Assembly (NCBI RefSeq): GCF_025567095.1
Contig: NZ_JAOQJH010000003.1
Source: Anthropogastromicrobium aceti
Lineage (GTDB): Bacteria > Bacillota > Clostridia > Lachnospirales > Lachnospiraceae
Reading direction: 5' to 3' (one strand)
DNA length: 64,000 bases
This document shows, piece by piece, positions 16,033-24,825 of the stretch. The notes beneath the pieces were generated by a model that was given only the letters and a program-made list of their open reading frames with translations, had not been told where the DNA came from and did not search any database. Positions within the stretch are counted from its first letter, which is position 1; every line of letters begins with the position of its first letter. Position numbers and translations under genes: made by a program.

Positions 16033-17331
16033 ATGGAATTACAGGAATCCACAAATCGTCTGGTTGAGCTGATCCGCCACTCCCAGTCACCGTATCATAC
16101 AATGAAGGAGGCCATCAGTCAGCTTGAAAAGGCAGGTTTTGAGCGTATTTCACTTGCAGAGTCTGCAACGCTTGAGCCTGGAAAGGCATATTATGTATCA
16201 ATTTATGATCGTTCACTTGCTGCATTTCGTGTGCCGCAGTCTGGCTTTAAGGGATTTCGTATTATCACATCCCACATCGACAATCCGTGCTTTATGATTA
16301 AGCCAAATCCGGAAAGAAAGAAATCTGACTGCATCACTTTAAATGTAGAGCGCTATGGTGGTCCGATCTTAAATACATGGCTGGATCGTCCGCTGACAAT
16401 TGCAGGACGTGTATGTGTAGCAACAGATGATCCATTTAATCCTAAGACCATGCTGTACAATTCTAAAAAGCCAGTTGCCGTAATCCCGAATCTGGCAATT
16501 CATATGAACAGAGAAGTAAATAAGGGTGTTGAGTTAAAGGTTCAGACTGATCTTGAGCCGATTGTCTCTTTAATCGGAGCAAAGGAAAATACACAGGGAT
16601 GGCTTCTTGGAAAGATCGCTGCAGAGCTCGGCATTGAGGCAGACAGCATTCTTGATTATGAGCTGTTTTTATGTAACGGTGAGGAGCCATCAATTACAGG
16701 CTTTGATGATGAGTTTTTATCAGCGCCAAGACTTGATAATTTGACCTCCTGCCAGTCATGCTTAAATGCAATCATTGATACAGAGGCACTTTCTGATATC
16801 TGTAATCTTGTTGTATTGTTTGATAACGAAGAGTGTGGTTCAAACTCAAAGCAGGGTGCAGGCTCAGTAATCTTGTCTTCCATTTTAGAGAAGATTTATC
16901 TGAATACACAAGATACAGACAAGAGCCGCACAGCATTCATCGAAGTAATGCTTCACAGCCTGACAGCATCACTGGATGTAGCTCATGCTATGCATCCGAA
17001 TCATCCAGAGAAGAACGATCCGACCAATCCGATTCCAATGGAGGGTGGTGTTGTTATCAAGATGAACTACAACCAGAGATATGCAACAGATACTAATGCA
17101 GTATCAATTGTAGAGGGAATCTGCCGTGCAGAGAAGATCGCTCATACAAAGTTTGTTAATCATGGAGATGTTGTTGGCGGCGGAACACTTGGAAGTATCT
17201 TAAGTACTTCAATTCCGGCAATGACAGTAGATCTTGGCGTACCGATTCTGGCAATGCATTCCAGCCGTGAGCTTATGGCTCGTTCTAGTCAGCTTGCAAT
17301 GGATCAGTTTGCTGAGGCATTCTTTAAATAA
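16033..17331 (+). CDS. apeB: M18-family aminopeptidase
   Basis: A 432-residue dizinc metallopeptidase of the aspartyl aminopeptidase family, which removes N-terminal residues from peptides in the cytoplasm. Metal and catalytic landmarks are TSHIDNPCF, LDNLTSCQ, FDNEECGS, DVAHAMHPNHPEK and NHGDVVGGGTLG. I chose the ATG at 16033 with AGAAAGGA upstream; an upstream in-frame extension from 15982 would cover the leader hairpin. The 3' end overlaps the convergent transporter permease gene by 28 bases. Confidence 0.9.
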   Translation: MELQESTNRLVELIRHSQSPYHTMKEAISQLEKAGFERISLAESATLEPGKAYYVSIYDRSLAAFRVPQSGFKGFRIITSHIDNPCFMIKPNPERKKSDCITLNVERYGGPILNTWLDRPLTIAGRVCVATDDPFNPKTMLYNSKKPVAVIPNLAIHMNREVNKGVELKVQTDLEPIVSLIGAKENTQGWLLGKIAAELGIEADSILDYELFLCNGEEPSITGFDDEFLSAPRLDNLTSCQSCLNAIIDTEALSDICNLVVLFDNEECGSNSKQGAGSVILSSILEKIYLNTQDTDKSRTAFIEVMLHSLTASLDVAHAMHPNHPEKNDPTNPIPMEGGVVIKMNYNQRYATDTNAVSIVEGICRAEKIAHTKFVNHGDVVGGGTLGSILSTSIPAMTVDLGVPILAMHSSRELMARSSQLAMDQFAEAFFK

Positions 17332-18119
17332 TAGCGATTGTAAGCAGATTCAGCCCATGTAAGAAGTGCATACAGCACAATAGCTGCCGTACATAAAATT
17401 ACTATAGATGTAACTACATAGTCCATTTTAAAGGTCTGGCTGCCATAAATTATCAGGTAGCCAAGACCTGCGCGGGCTGCTAAAAATTCACCTATTATCA
17501 CACCGACAAGACAAAGGCCAATGTTGACCTTCATGTTGTTGATAAAGACTAGCACGGTGCTGGGAAGCAAGACCTTTGTGATGATGTGCATTTTTGTGCC
17601 GTTTAGCGTTTGTATTAGCTTTATCTTTTCTGGGTCAACAGATTCAAATGCGTGGTAAAGCGTTAATATTGCGCCAAATACGGCGAGAGAAACTGCGACA
17701 ACAATGATGGTGCGCGGCTTATTGCCAAGCCACACAATTAAAAGTGGTGCAAGTGCTGATTTTGGCAGGCTGTTTAACAGAATCAGATATGGCTCAAACA
17801 GCTTGTAGATCCAGCGAAAGCGCCAGAATAAAAGAGCGGTAAAAAGGCTTATGACCATAGTCATAAAAAAGCTGAGTGCTGTTTCTTTTAGTGTAACAGA
17901 AACATGAAGCCACAGTGTATTATTGGCTGCAAAGCTTTGTATTGTGCGTATGACGCGTGACGGACTGCTGAAAATAAAATCATTTATAATGCCAAATCGG
18001 GCGCAAAGCTCCCAGATGGCAAAAAACAAAATCCCAATCAGAAACCGTCCGGCAGTTAAAAGCTTGCGGTTTCTTTTTTGTCGTCTGGCAAGCAGACGCA
18101 TCAATTCTTCATTTTTCAT
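17304..18119 (-). CDS. ABC transporter permease (SsuC/TauC type)
   Basis: A 271-residue inner-membrane permease of the nitrate/sulfonate/taurine importer family. The EAA-type loop is visible (TLNGTKMHIITKVLLPSTVLVFINNMKVNIGLCLVGVIIGEF region). Five or six helices are present. I chose the ATG at 18119, which has GGGAGG about 10 bases upstream inside the ATPase gene; the genes overlap by 11 bases. No periplasmic-type substrate-binding protein is encoded nearby, so the substrate (sulfonate, pyrimidine precursor or another small anion) cannot be called. Confidence 0.8.
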   Translation of the reverse strand: MKNEELMRLLARRQKRNRKLLTAGRFLIGILFFAIWELCARFGIINDFIFSSPSRVIRTIQSFAANNTLWLHVSVTLKETALSFFMTMVISLFTALLFWRFRWIYKLFEPYLILLNSLPKSALAPLLIVWLGNKPRTIIVVAVSLAVFGAILTLYHAFESVDPEKIKLIQTLNGTKMHIITKVLLPSTVLVFINNMKVNIGLCLVGVIIGEFLAARAGLGYLIIYGSQTFKMDYVVTSIVILCTAAIVLYALLTWAESAYNRYYLKNASAN

Positions 18120-18885
18120 GGGCAAATGCCTCCCAAAGCTTTTGAAAATATGGATTGAATAATGGATGGTTCCTGCGGGCGAGTGGTGAGAGTGCAGTAA
18201 AATCAGGATCAAATACGAGCTCCATTTTAATTGTTGAAGGCCGCTTCCCTAAAACAAGCACTCTGTTTCCTGTACTGACAGCCTCTGCCAGATCGTGTGT
18301 GACTAAAATGGCAGTTTTCTTGTTCGTGCGGATAATCTCACAAATGTCATTGCAGACAGTGAGCCTTGTCTGGTAATCAAGTGCTGAAAATGGCTCATCC
18401 AGAAGTAAAAGCGTGGGCTCCATGATCAGTGTGCGAATAAGAGCAGCTCTCTGGCGCATGCCGCCGGATAATTCAGAAGGCTTTGCACCCAAAAAGCCGC
18501 CAAGATCATAGCGAGTAAGCATTTCAGAAGCAGTTTTTCGTGCTTTTCTTTTATCTTTATGGGAGGAATGCTGTATTTCAGGACCAAGAAGTGTGTTGCG
18601 AAGAATGCTTCTCCACTCAAAAAGCTGATCTCTCTGCAGCATATATCCAATTTCCTTTCTCGGTTTTATGACAGGCTCGCCTAAAAAGAAAACCTGTCCG
18701 GCAGATGACGGCATCAGACCGGCGATAATATCAAGAAGCGTTGATTTTCCGCAGCCGGACGGTCCGACAATCGATATGAAATCGCCTTCAAAAGCCTGAA
18801 ACGAGATATTGTCGATTACAGGTAAGCAAGATGATGCAGAAAGATAATCAAAGGAAAGATTGCTAACATCAAGCATTGGTTCCAT
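18109..18885 (-). CDS. ABC transporter ATP-binding protein (SsuB/TauB type)
   Basis: A 258-residue ATPase. Walker A is GPSGCGKST, the Q-loop MLQRDQLFEW, the signature LSGGMRQRAALIRTL, Walker B LLLLDEPFSALD, and the switch His is in LVTHDLAEA. AAGGAGG lies 5 bases before the ATG. It is the first gene of a two-gene minus-strand unit with the permease. A hairpin in the leader at 18923-18962 may regulate it; I see no match to a known riboswitch. Confidence 0.85.
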   Translation of the reverse strand: MEPMLDVSNLSFDYLSASSCLPVIDNISFQAFEGDFISIVGPSGCGKSTLLDIIAGLMPSSAGQVFFLGEPVIKPRKEIGYMLQRDQLFEWRSILRNTLLGPEIQHSSHKDKRKARKTASEMLTRYDLGGFLGAKPSELSGGMRQRAALIRTLIMEPTLLLLDEPFSALDYQTRLTVCNDICEIIRTNKKTAILVTHDLAEAVSTGNRVLVLGKRPSTIKMELVFDPDFTALSPLARRNHPLFNPYFQKLWEAFAHEK

Positions 18886-18922
18886 AGTTGCCTCCTTTTA
18901 ATGAAGCTTAAGGGCATATATC

Positions 18923-18962
18923 TTCACGGAAAAAGTGCATTTTGTATAAGAAAACCCGTGAA
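18923..18962 (-). promoter_or_regulatory. Leader inverted repeat of the SsuBC-type genes
   Basis: TTCACGG and CCGTGAA pair around 26 bases, about 40 bases upstream of the ATPase start. A TGGTATCAT extended -10 lies just upstream on the minus strand near 18981-18989. The hairpin would be in the 5' leader. Confidence 0.4.
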
Positions 18963-19008
18963 CACGACCCCCAATATAGGATATGATACCATTTTGAAAA
19001 ATGAGTCA

Positions 19009-19037
19009 TTGACGAAAGAAAAAGCAAGTGCTATACT
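19009..19037 (+). promoter_or_regulatory. Promoter of the zinc-ribbon protein gene
   Basis: TTGACG (19009-19014) and TATACT (19032-19037) are 17 bases apart and lie about 36 bases before the gene. Confidence 0.7.
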
Positions 19038-19073
19038 TTATGATACTAAATTAAAGTGTTGAAGGAGGATACG

Positions 19074-19622
19074 ATGTCTATTTTTGATCAATTTTCAAAG
19101 GTAACAAAGGATTTTGGAAACAAAGCCCAGGAGATGACGAAAGATATCAAGGGCAAGCTCGAAGAGCAGCAGGCCATTTCTCGTTTGAATGCTCAGGTAA
19201 ATGAAGCAAAAAATCAGATGAAAAATACATACATGGCAATCGGAGAAAGATACTATGAGCTTCACAAGGATGATGTGGAGAATGATATGGCAAATCAGTT
19301 TCAGATCATTGCTGATGCTATGGAAAAGATTGCTAAGTGTGAGCAGCAGATTAGGGATATCAAAAATGAGAATACCTGTCCAAGCTGCGGCGCAACCATT
19401 TCAAAGGATGTGCTGTTTTGTCCTAACTGCGGAACAAAAATAGAAAGACCAAAGCAAAAGTCAGAACCGCAGCCGACCGAGAAGGTTTGTCCTGAGTGTG
19501 GTGCTGCAGTTGATGAGGATGATGTATTTTGTACTAATTGTGGTGCTCGTGTTGACAGTGAGGAGTCATCAGAAAAAGATGATAAGCAAACTGAATCTGA
19601 GCCGACAGATACACAGCAGTAA
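19074..19622 (+). CDS. Coiled-coil protein with two C-terminal zinc ribbons
   Basis: A 182-residue cytoplasmic protein. Residues about 5-95 are helical and charged (coiled coil). They are followed by two zinc-ribbon knuckle pairs, CPSCGATISKDVLFCPNCG and CPECGAAVDEDDVFCTNCG, and an acidic tail. AAGGAGG lies 5 bases before the ATG at 19074. This architecture is common in Clostridia and no enzymatic role is known to me. The gene is monocistronic by its own promoter and a 7-bp dyad after its stop (19628-19654). Confidence 0.75.
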   Translation: MSIFDQFSKVTKDFGNKAQEMTKDIKGKLEEQQAISRLNAQVNEAKNQMKNTYMAIGERYYELHKDDVENDMANQFQIIADAMEKIAKCEQQIRDIKNENTCPSCGATISKDVLFCPNCGTKIERPKQKSEPQPTEKVCPECGAAVDEDDVFCTNCGARVDSEESSEKDDKQTESEPTDTQQ

Positions 19623-19694
19623 TATACGATATGTAGGCAAATAGCCCTTACATATAAAGAGTTATGAAAAACAAAAACAGAGAGAGGTGCACAG

Positions 19695-20786
19695 ATGGAG
19701 CAGAAATTAAAGGTAGGCGTACTTGGTGCGACAGGAATGGTAGGACAGCGTTTTGTAACACTTTTGGAGAACCATCCGTGGTTTGAGCTTGTTGCAGTAG
19801 CAGCAAGTCCAAGATCTGCAGGAAAAACCTATGAGGAGGCAGTAGGCGGACGCTGGAAGATGAAGACACCGATGCCTGAGGCAGCAAAGAAGCTTGTTGT
19901 GTTAAATGTTAATCAGGTAGAAGAAGTTGCTGCACAGGTAGACTTTGTATTTAGTGCAGTTGACATGTCAAAGGATGAGATCCGTGCAATTGAGGAAGCT
20001 TATGCAAAGGCAGAGGTTCCGGTTGTATCTAATAACAGCGCACATCGTTGGACACCAGATGTTCCGATGATGGTTCCAGAGTTAAATCCAGAGCATGCAG
20101 AAATCATTCCTTATCAGAGAAAGCGTCTTGGCACCAAGAGAGGATTTATCGCAGTAAAGCCAAACTGCTCAATCCAGAGCTATACACCGGCACTTCACGC
20201 ACTGCGCGAGTTTGAGCCAACACTTGTTGTTGCAACTACATATCAGGCAATTTCCGGAGCAGGAAAGACCTTCAAGGATTGGCCGGAGATGATCGACAAC
20301 GTAATTCCTTACATTGCAGGTGAGGAAGAAAAGAGTGAGCAGGAGCCGCTTCGTATCTGGGGCAAGATTGAGGATGGCGTGATCAAGAAGGCAGAGGGAC
20401 CACTGATCACAACACAGTGCATCCGTGTACCAGTTGAGGATGGTCATACAGCAGCAGTATTTGTAAACTTTAAGAAGAAGCCAACAAAGGAAGAGATCAT
20501 TGATCGTTGGAACAATTTCAGCGGCGAGCCGCAGAAGTTAAATCTTCCAAGCGCACCAAAGCAGTTCATCCGCTACATGGAGGAGGACAATCGTCCGCAG
20601 GTACACTTAGATCGTGACTATGAGCATGGAATGGGCATCTCATTAGGCCGTCTGAGAGAAGATACTGCATTTGACTATAAGTTTGTTGGTCTTTCCCACA
20701 ATACACTGCGTGGTGCAGCAGGCGGTGCAGTTTTGAGTGCAGAGCTTTTAACTGCAAAGGGCTATATCACACCAAAGAACGCATAA
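19695..20786 (+). CDS. asd: Aspartate-semialdehyde dehydrogenase
   Basis: A 363-residue NADP-dependent enzyme that reduces aspartyl phosphate to aspartate semialdehyde. This is the branch point to lysine/diaminopimelate, threonine and methionine. The N-terminal Rossmann motif is GATGMVGQRFV, the catalytic Cys lies in KPNCSIQ and the substrate His/Arg region near GAGKTF and EDGHTAAV. The longer form resembles the archaeal/fungal-type Asd common in Clostridia. GAGAGGTG precedes the ATG. galM follows after 36 bases. Confidence 0.92.
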   Translation: MEQKLKVGVLGATGMVGQRFVTLLENHPWFELVAVAASPRSAGKTYEEAVGGRWKMKTPMPEAAKKLVVLNVNQVEEVAAQVDFVFSAVDMSKDEIRAIEEAYAKAEVPVVSNNSAHRWTPDVPMMVPELNPEHAEIIPYQRKRLGTKRGFIAVKPNCSIQSYTPALHALREFEPTLVVATTYQAISGAGKTFKDWPEMIDNVIPYIAGEEEKSEQEPLRIWGKIEDGVIKKAEGPLITTQCIRVPVEDGHTAAVFVNFKKKPTKEEIIDRWNNFSGEPQKLNLPSAPKQFIRYMEEDNRPQVHLDRDYEHGMGISLGRLREDTAFDYKFVGLSHNTLRGAAGGAVLSAELLTAKGYITPKNA

Positions 20787-20822
20787 GCGTAAAATATAAA
20801 TGTTGACAGAAAGGGGATAAAA

Positions 20823-21863
20823 ATGTCTGTTGAAAAAAAGTTTTATGGCTATACAGCCGATCAGAAGGAGATTTCTTCCTACACACTCACAAACAAATCA
20901 GGAATGAAGGCAGTTTTGCTTGATATCGGTGCTGTTATTGAGAGTCTTCTTGTACCAGATAAAAATGGAAATCTGGTAGATGTTGTATTAGGATTTGGTG
21001 ATCCAAAGCTTTATCTGGAGAATAATGGAAGTCTTGGCGCTGTCGTAGGCCGTCATGCAAACCGTATTGCAAATGCAACGTACACTTTAAATGGAGTTAC
21101 TTATAAGCTTGAGGCTAATAATGGTCCTAACAATCTTCACAGCAATCCGGGAAGCTACTATAAGCGTCTATGGGATGCAAAGATTGGAGAAAACTCAGTT
21201 GCCTTTACACTTCATAGTCCAGATGGTGATCAGAATTATCCGGGTAACTTTACAGTTACAGTTACCTATACGCTAAGTGATGAGAATGGTCTTTCTCTTA
21301 AATATGATATGGAGAGCGATAAGGACACACTTGCAAATCTGACAAATCACAGCTATTTTAACATGGATGGTCATGACAGTGGTGATGTTTTGTCACAGAA
21401 GGTATGGATTGATGCTGATCAGTTTACACCATCTGATGCAACTCTGATCCCGACAGGTGAGTATAGAGATGTTACAGGAACACCATTTGACTTTAGAACA
21501 GAAAAAACCATTGGACAGGATATTCATGCAGATGATGAGCAGATAAAAAATGGCGGCGGCTATGACCATAACTATGTCTTAAAGACAGATGGCAAGTTTG
21601 CAAAGGTTGCATCTATGACAGGTGCAAAGAGCGGTATCGTGATGGATGTTTACACCGATATGCCAGGTATGCAGGTATATACTGCAAATGGAACAACAAT
21701 TGAATGCGGAAAAAATAAAAGCTCATATAAGCCGTTCTGCGGTGCATGTTTTGAGACACAGTTTTTCCCGGATTCCATTCATCATGAGAATTTCAAGAGC
21801 TGTGTATTAAAGGCAAATACAAAGTTTACAACTGTTACAGAATATCGTTTCCATACGGTATAA
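20823..21863 (+). CDS. galM: Aldose 1-epimerase (galactose mutarotase)
   Basis: A 346-residue beta-sandwich mutarotase that interconverts alpha and beta anomers of galactose or glucose. Diagnostic segments are GRHANRIANATY, the catalytic-His strand LTNHSYFNM, and a GGGYDHNYVL segment. The catalytic Glu lies in the region before the end (CFETQFFPDS). GAAAGGGG precedes the ATG. It may share a transcript with asd, although the metabolic link is not obvious. Confidence 0.9.
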   Translation: MSVEKKFYGYTADQKEISSYTLTNKSGMKAVLLDIGAVIESLLVPDKNGNLVDVVLGFGDPKLYLENNGSLGAVVGRHANRIANATYTLNGVTYKLEANNGPNNLHSNPGSYYKRLWDAKIGENSVAFTLHSPDGDQNYPGNFTVTVTYTLSDENGLSLKYDMESDKDTLANLTNHSYFNMDGHDSGDVLSQKVWIDADQFTPSDATLIPTGEYRDVTGTPFDFRTEKTIGQDIHADDEQIKNGGGYDHNYVLKTDGKFAKVASMTGAKSGIVMDVYTDMPGMQVYTANGTTIECGKNKSSYKPFCGACFETQFFPDSIHHENFKSCVLKANTKFTTVTEYRFHTV

Positions 21864-21879
21864 TATGATACCAGGGTCA

Positions 21880-21980
21880 AAAGCTCCAAAAGCCGTTCGT
21901 GCTTGCACGATAAGGGTTTTGAGCTTCATAATAATAAACAGCAAGGAGGAGGCAGCAGCAAAAACTACTGCCTCTTGTTT
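21880..21980 (+). terminator. Two stem-loops between galM and topB
   Basis: The first (about 21880-21927) pairs AAGCTC..AAAA with TTTTGAGCTT around an inner CGTGC/GCACG hairpin. The second pairs GAGGCAG (21949-21955) with CTGCCTC (21968-21974) and is followed by TTGTTTGCGTTTT, a fair terminator. The first has no T-run and may be a leader or stability element. Confidence 0.5.
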
Positions 21981-22019
21981 GCGTTTTAAGGAAAAAAGTA
22001 AATGTAGAAAGGTTTTTTC

Positions 22020-24056
22020 ATGGGGAAACAATTGTTTATCGCTGAGAAGCCGAGCGTTGCAGCAGAATTTGCAAAGGCGCTTAAGGTAAATGGCGGACGA
22101 AGGGACGGCTATTTAGAGTCTGACCAGTATGTGGTGACTTGGTGTGTTGGTCATTTGATCACGATGTCTTATCCAGAGGTCTATGATCCTGCACTCAAAA
22201 AGTGGAGCCTTAATACAATTCCATTTTTCCCAGAGGAATGGAAATATGAGGTGATTGGCTCTGTCAAAAAACAATTTGCCATTGTAAAGGGATTATTAAA
22301 CCGTGCAGATGTAGATACTATTTATATTTGTACCGACTCTGGACGTGAGGGTGAATATATTTATCGTCTGGTAGACCAGATGGCCGGCGTCAAGAACAAA
22401 AAGAGGCTGAGAGTGTGGATTGATTCTCAGACAGAAGAAGAAATTTTAAGAGGAATACGTGAGGCAAAGGATTGGAGCTTTTATGATCATCTGAGCGATT
22501 CTGCTTATTTAAGAGCGAAGGAAGATTATCTTATGGGCATCAATTTTTCCAGAGCACTGACGCTGAAATTTGGTCCTGCTGTTGCTTCCTTTATGAATAC
22601 AAAGTGGTCTGTCATCTCAGTAGGACGTGTAATGACATGTGTGCTAGGCATGGTTGTACGAAGAGAACGTGAAATACGAAGCTTCGTAAAGACACCATTT
22701 TACCGTGTGATTATATCGCTTCCTGTGGCGCAGGAGGAAAATAAGGGAACTGTAGAGGCTGAGTGGCGAAGTGTGGAAGGCTCAAAGTATTTTCAGTCGC
22801 CAAAGCTTTATAAGGAAAATGGCTTTTTAAAGAGAGAGACGGCACAGGAGCTTATAAATTATCTGGAGGCACCTCTTAATCCGGAAGAAAAAAAGCCTGA
22901 CTGTACCTTGATTAAAATTGAGAAGAAAAAAGAGCAGAAGCAGCCACCGCTTTTATTTAATCTTGCCGAGCTTCAAAATACATGTTCAAGACGATTTAAG
23001 ATAAGTCCTGATGAGACACTTAAAATCGTTCAGGAATTATATGAGAAGAAGATGGTCACATATCCAAGAACAGATGCGCGTGTGCTTTCTACTGCAGTGG
23101 CAAAAGAAATTTCAAAAAATATTCGCGGCTTAAGTAATTTTGCACCTGTGGGCAGTTTTGCACAGGAAATCTTGTCACAGGATGCATGGAAAACAATCGC
23201 AAAGACACGCTACACAAACGATAAGCAGATCACAGATCACTATGCCATTATTCCAACGGGACAAGGTCTTGGTGCATATGAGCGTTTGTCAGGCGTGGCA
23301 AAGGGCGTATATGAGGTAATCTGCCGCCGCTTTCTCAGCATTTTTTATGGGCCGGCTGTCTATAAAAAATACGCACTTGAATTTCAGGTAAAGACGGAGC
23401 ACTTTTTCACATCATATCGTATGCTGGAGGATCCGGGCTATTTAAAGGTAACAGGCATGCCACAGGAAAGTACAGCACAAAAAGAAGGCGAGGAAGAATT
23501 TGCTGTTGATGAAACATCATTTTTAAGCCGCATTTTGTCAGGCTTAAAAAAGGGTATGCTCTTTGAAGAAACATCATATGCTGTAAAGGAGGGTGAGACA
23601 TCACCGCCTAAGCGCTATAACTCAGGTTCACTGATTCTGGCAATGGAAAATGCAGGCCAGCTTATTGAAGATGATGAGCTTCGCGCGCAGATTAAGGGAA
23701 GCGGCATTGGAACAAGTGCTACGCGTGCAGAGATTTTAAAAAAACTTGTATCAAATGGATATTTGTCTCTAAATGCAAAGACACAGATCATAAAGCCGCA
23801 AAAGCTTGGAGAAGCCATATATGAAGTAGTAGCTGTGTCTATCAGGCAGCTTTTAAATCCTGAGCTGACAGCTAGCTGGGAAAAGGGACTGACTTATGTT
23901 TCAGAGGGTACGATCACATCACAGGAATATATGGATAAGCTGCAAAATTTTGTTGCTAGAAGAACACAGGGAGTTAAGCAGGTAACAAATCCGGGAGCAA
24001 TCCGCGGAAACTTTGCAGGCTTTGAGGCTTTTTATGAGACTTCGCGCAAGTCTTAA
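22020..24056 (+). CDS. topB: DNA topoisomerase III
   Basis: A 678-residue type IA topoisomerase that relaxes and decatenates single-stranded DNA. The TOPRIM domain has EKPSVAAEFAK at the start and DSGREGEYIY near residue 105. SVGRVMTCVLG and the active-site Tyr in MVTYPRTDARVLS follow. The final part (GSGIGTSATRAEILKKL) is the conserved topoisomerase segment. Length is normal for TopB and there are no C-terminal zinc fingers. GAAAGG precedes the ATG by 6-7 bases. TopB genes occur both in chromosomes and mobile elements. The neighbourhood here is housekeeping. Confidence 0.92.
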   Translation: MGKQLFIAEKPSVAAEFAKALKVNGGRRDGYLESDQYVVTWCVGHLITMSYPEVYDPALKKWSLNTIPFFPEEWKYEVIGSVKKQFAIVKGLLNRADVDTIYICTDSGREGEYIYRLVDQMAGVKNKKRLRVWIDSQTEEEILRGIREAKDWSFYDHLSDSAYLRAKEDYLMGINFSRALTLKFGPAVASFMNTKWSVISVGRVMTCVLGMVVRREREIRSFVKTPFYRVIISLPVAQEENKGTVEAEWRSVEGSKYFQSPKLYKENGFLKRETAQELINYLEAPLNPEEKKPDCTLIKIEKKKEQKQPPLLFNLAELQNTCSRRFKISPDETLKIVQELYEKKMVTYPRTDARVLSTAVAKEISKNIRGLSNFAPVGSFAQEILSQDAWKTIAKTRYTNDKQITDHYAIIPTGQGLGAYERLSGVAKGVYEVICRRFLSIFYGPAVYKKYALEFQVKTEHFFTSYRMLEDPGYLKVTGMPQESTAQKEGEEEFAVDETSFLSRILSGLKKGMLFEETSYAVKEGETSPPKRYNSGSLILAMENAGQLIEDDELRAQIKGSGIGTSATRAEILKKLVSNGYLSLNAKTQIIKPQKLGEAIYEVVAVSIRQLLNPELTASWEKGLTYVSEGTITSQEYMDKLQNFVARRTQGVKQVTNPGAIRGNFAGFEAFYETSRKS

Positions 24057-24150
24057 AAAAACATGGTTGCACAAAAGCAAAATATAAAGTAAACTAATGA
24101 TGACAGGCAGCCTGCAAAAAACGCAGACTACGGAAAGGTATGGTAAAAAG

Positions 24151-24825
24151 ATGGATTCAATTAAAGTATCTGCACTTTATAACACAGAAGAGACAATCGC
24201 AAAGGAGCTTTTTAAGGATGACTGCTATCCGTGGGAAATCCTTCCGAAGATTAAGGATTTTATCTTAACACTTGGCCCGACACTTCCGAAGGATAAGTTT
24301 GATGAGATTGAGAAGAATGTATGGGTAGCAAAGTCAGCTGTAGTTGCAAAAACGGCATCTATCACAGGACCATGTATTATTGACGAGGATACAGAAGTTC
24401 GTCATTGTGCTTTTATCCGTGGAAATGCACTCGTTGGAAAGCATTGTGTAGTTGGCAATTCAACAGAATTAAAGAATGTAATTTTGTTCAATAATGTACA
24501 GGTTCCTCATTACAATTATGTAGGTGATTCCATTTTGGGATATAAGTCTCATATGGGTGCAGGCTCCATTACATCAAATGTTAAGTCTGATAAAAAGCTT
24601 GTTGTTGTAAAATCAGAAAATGAAGCGATCGAGACAGGATTAAAGAAATTCGGTGCAATGCTCGGCGACAATGTAGAGGTTGGCTGTGGAAGCGTTCTTA
24701 ATCCGGGAACTGTTATCGGACCAAACAGCAATATCTATCCACTTTCCTCAGTCAGAGGAATCGTTCCCGCCGGAAGTATCTATAAGCACGCCGGTGAAGT
24801 AGTGATAAAGCAGGTGGAGGAGTGA
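24151..24825 (+). CDS. Left-handed beta-helix sugar-nucleotidyltransferase-like protein
   Basis: A 224-residue protein built mainly of hexapeptide repeats ([LIV]-G-x4): AKTASITGPCIID, ALVGKHCVVGNSTE, VEVGCGSVLNPGTVIGP. It resembles the C-terminal acyltransferase half of GlmU-type enzymes without the N-terminal nucleotidyltransferase half. Clostridial genomes often label it as a UDP-N-acetylglucosamine pyrophosphorylase-related protein. Activity cannot be stated. I placed the start at 24151 (MDSIKV), preceded by GGAAAGG at 12 bases, a rather long spacing. It is coupled to the next gene by a GTGA overlap. Confidence 0.7.
   Translation: MDSIKVSALYNTEETIAKELFKDDCYPWEILPKIKDFILTLGPTLPKDKFDEIEKNVWVAKSAVVAKTASITGPCIIDEDTEVRHCAFIRGNALVGKHCVVGNSTELKNVILFNNVQVPHYNYVGDSILGYKSHMGAGSITSNVKSDKKLVVVKSENEAIETGLKKFGAMLGDNVEVGCGSVLNPGTVIGPNSNIYPLSSVRGIVPAGSIYKHAGEVVIKQVEE

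Noticed and set aside
18886..19000. TPP or other riboswitch ahead of the SsuBC-type genes
   Set aside because: The expected conserved core segments are not present; only a 7-bp inverted repeat was found.
22020..24056. topB as a mark of an integrative element
   Set aside because: Its neighbours are housekeeping genes and no relaxase, integrase or conjugation gene is nearby.
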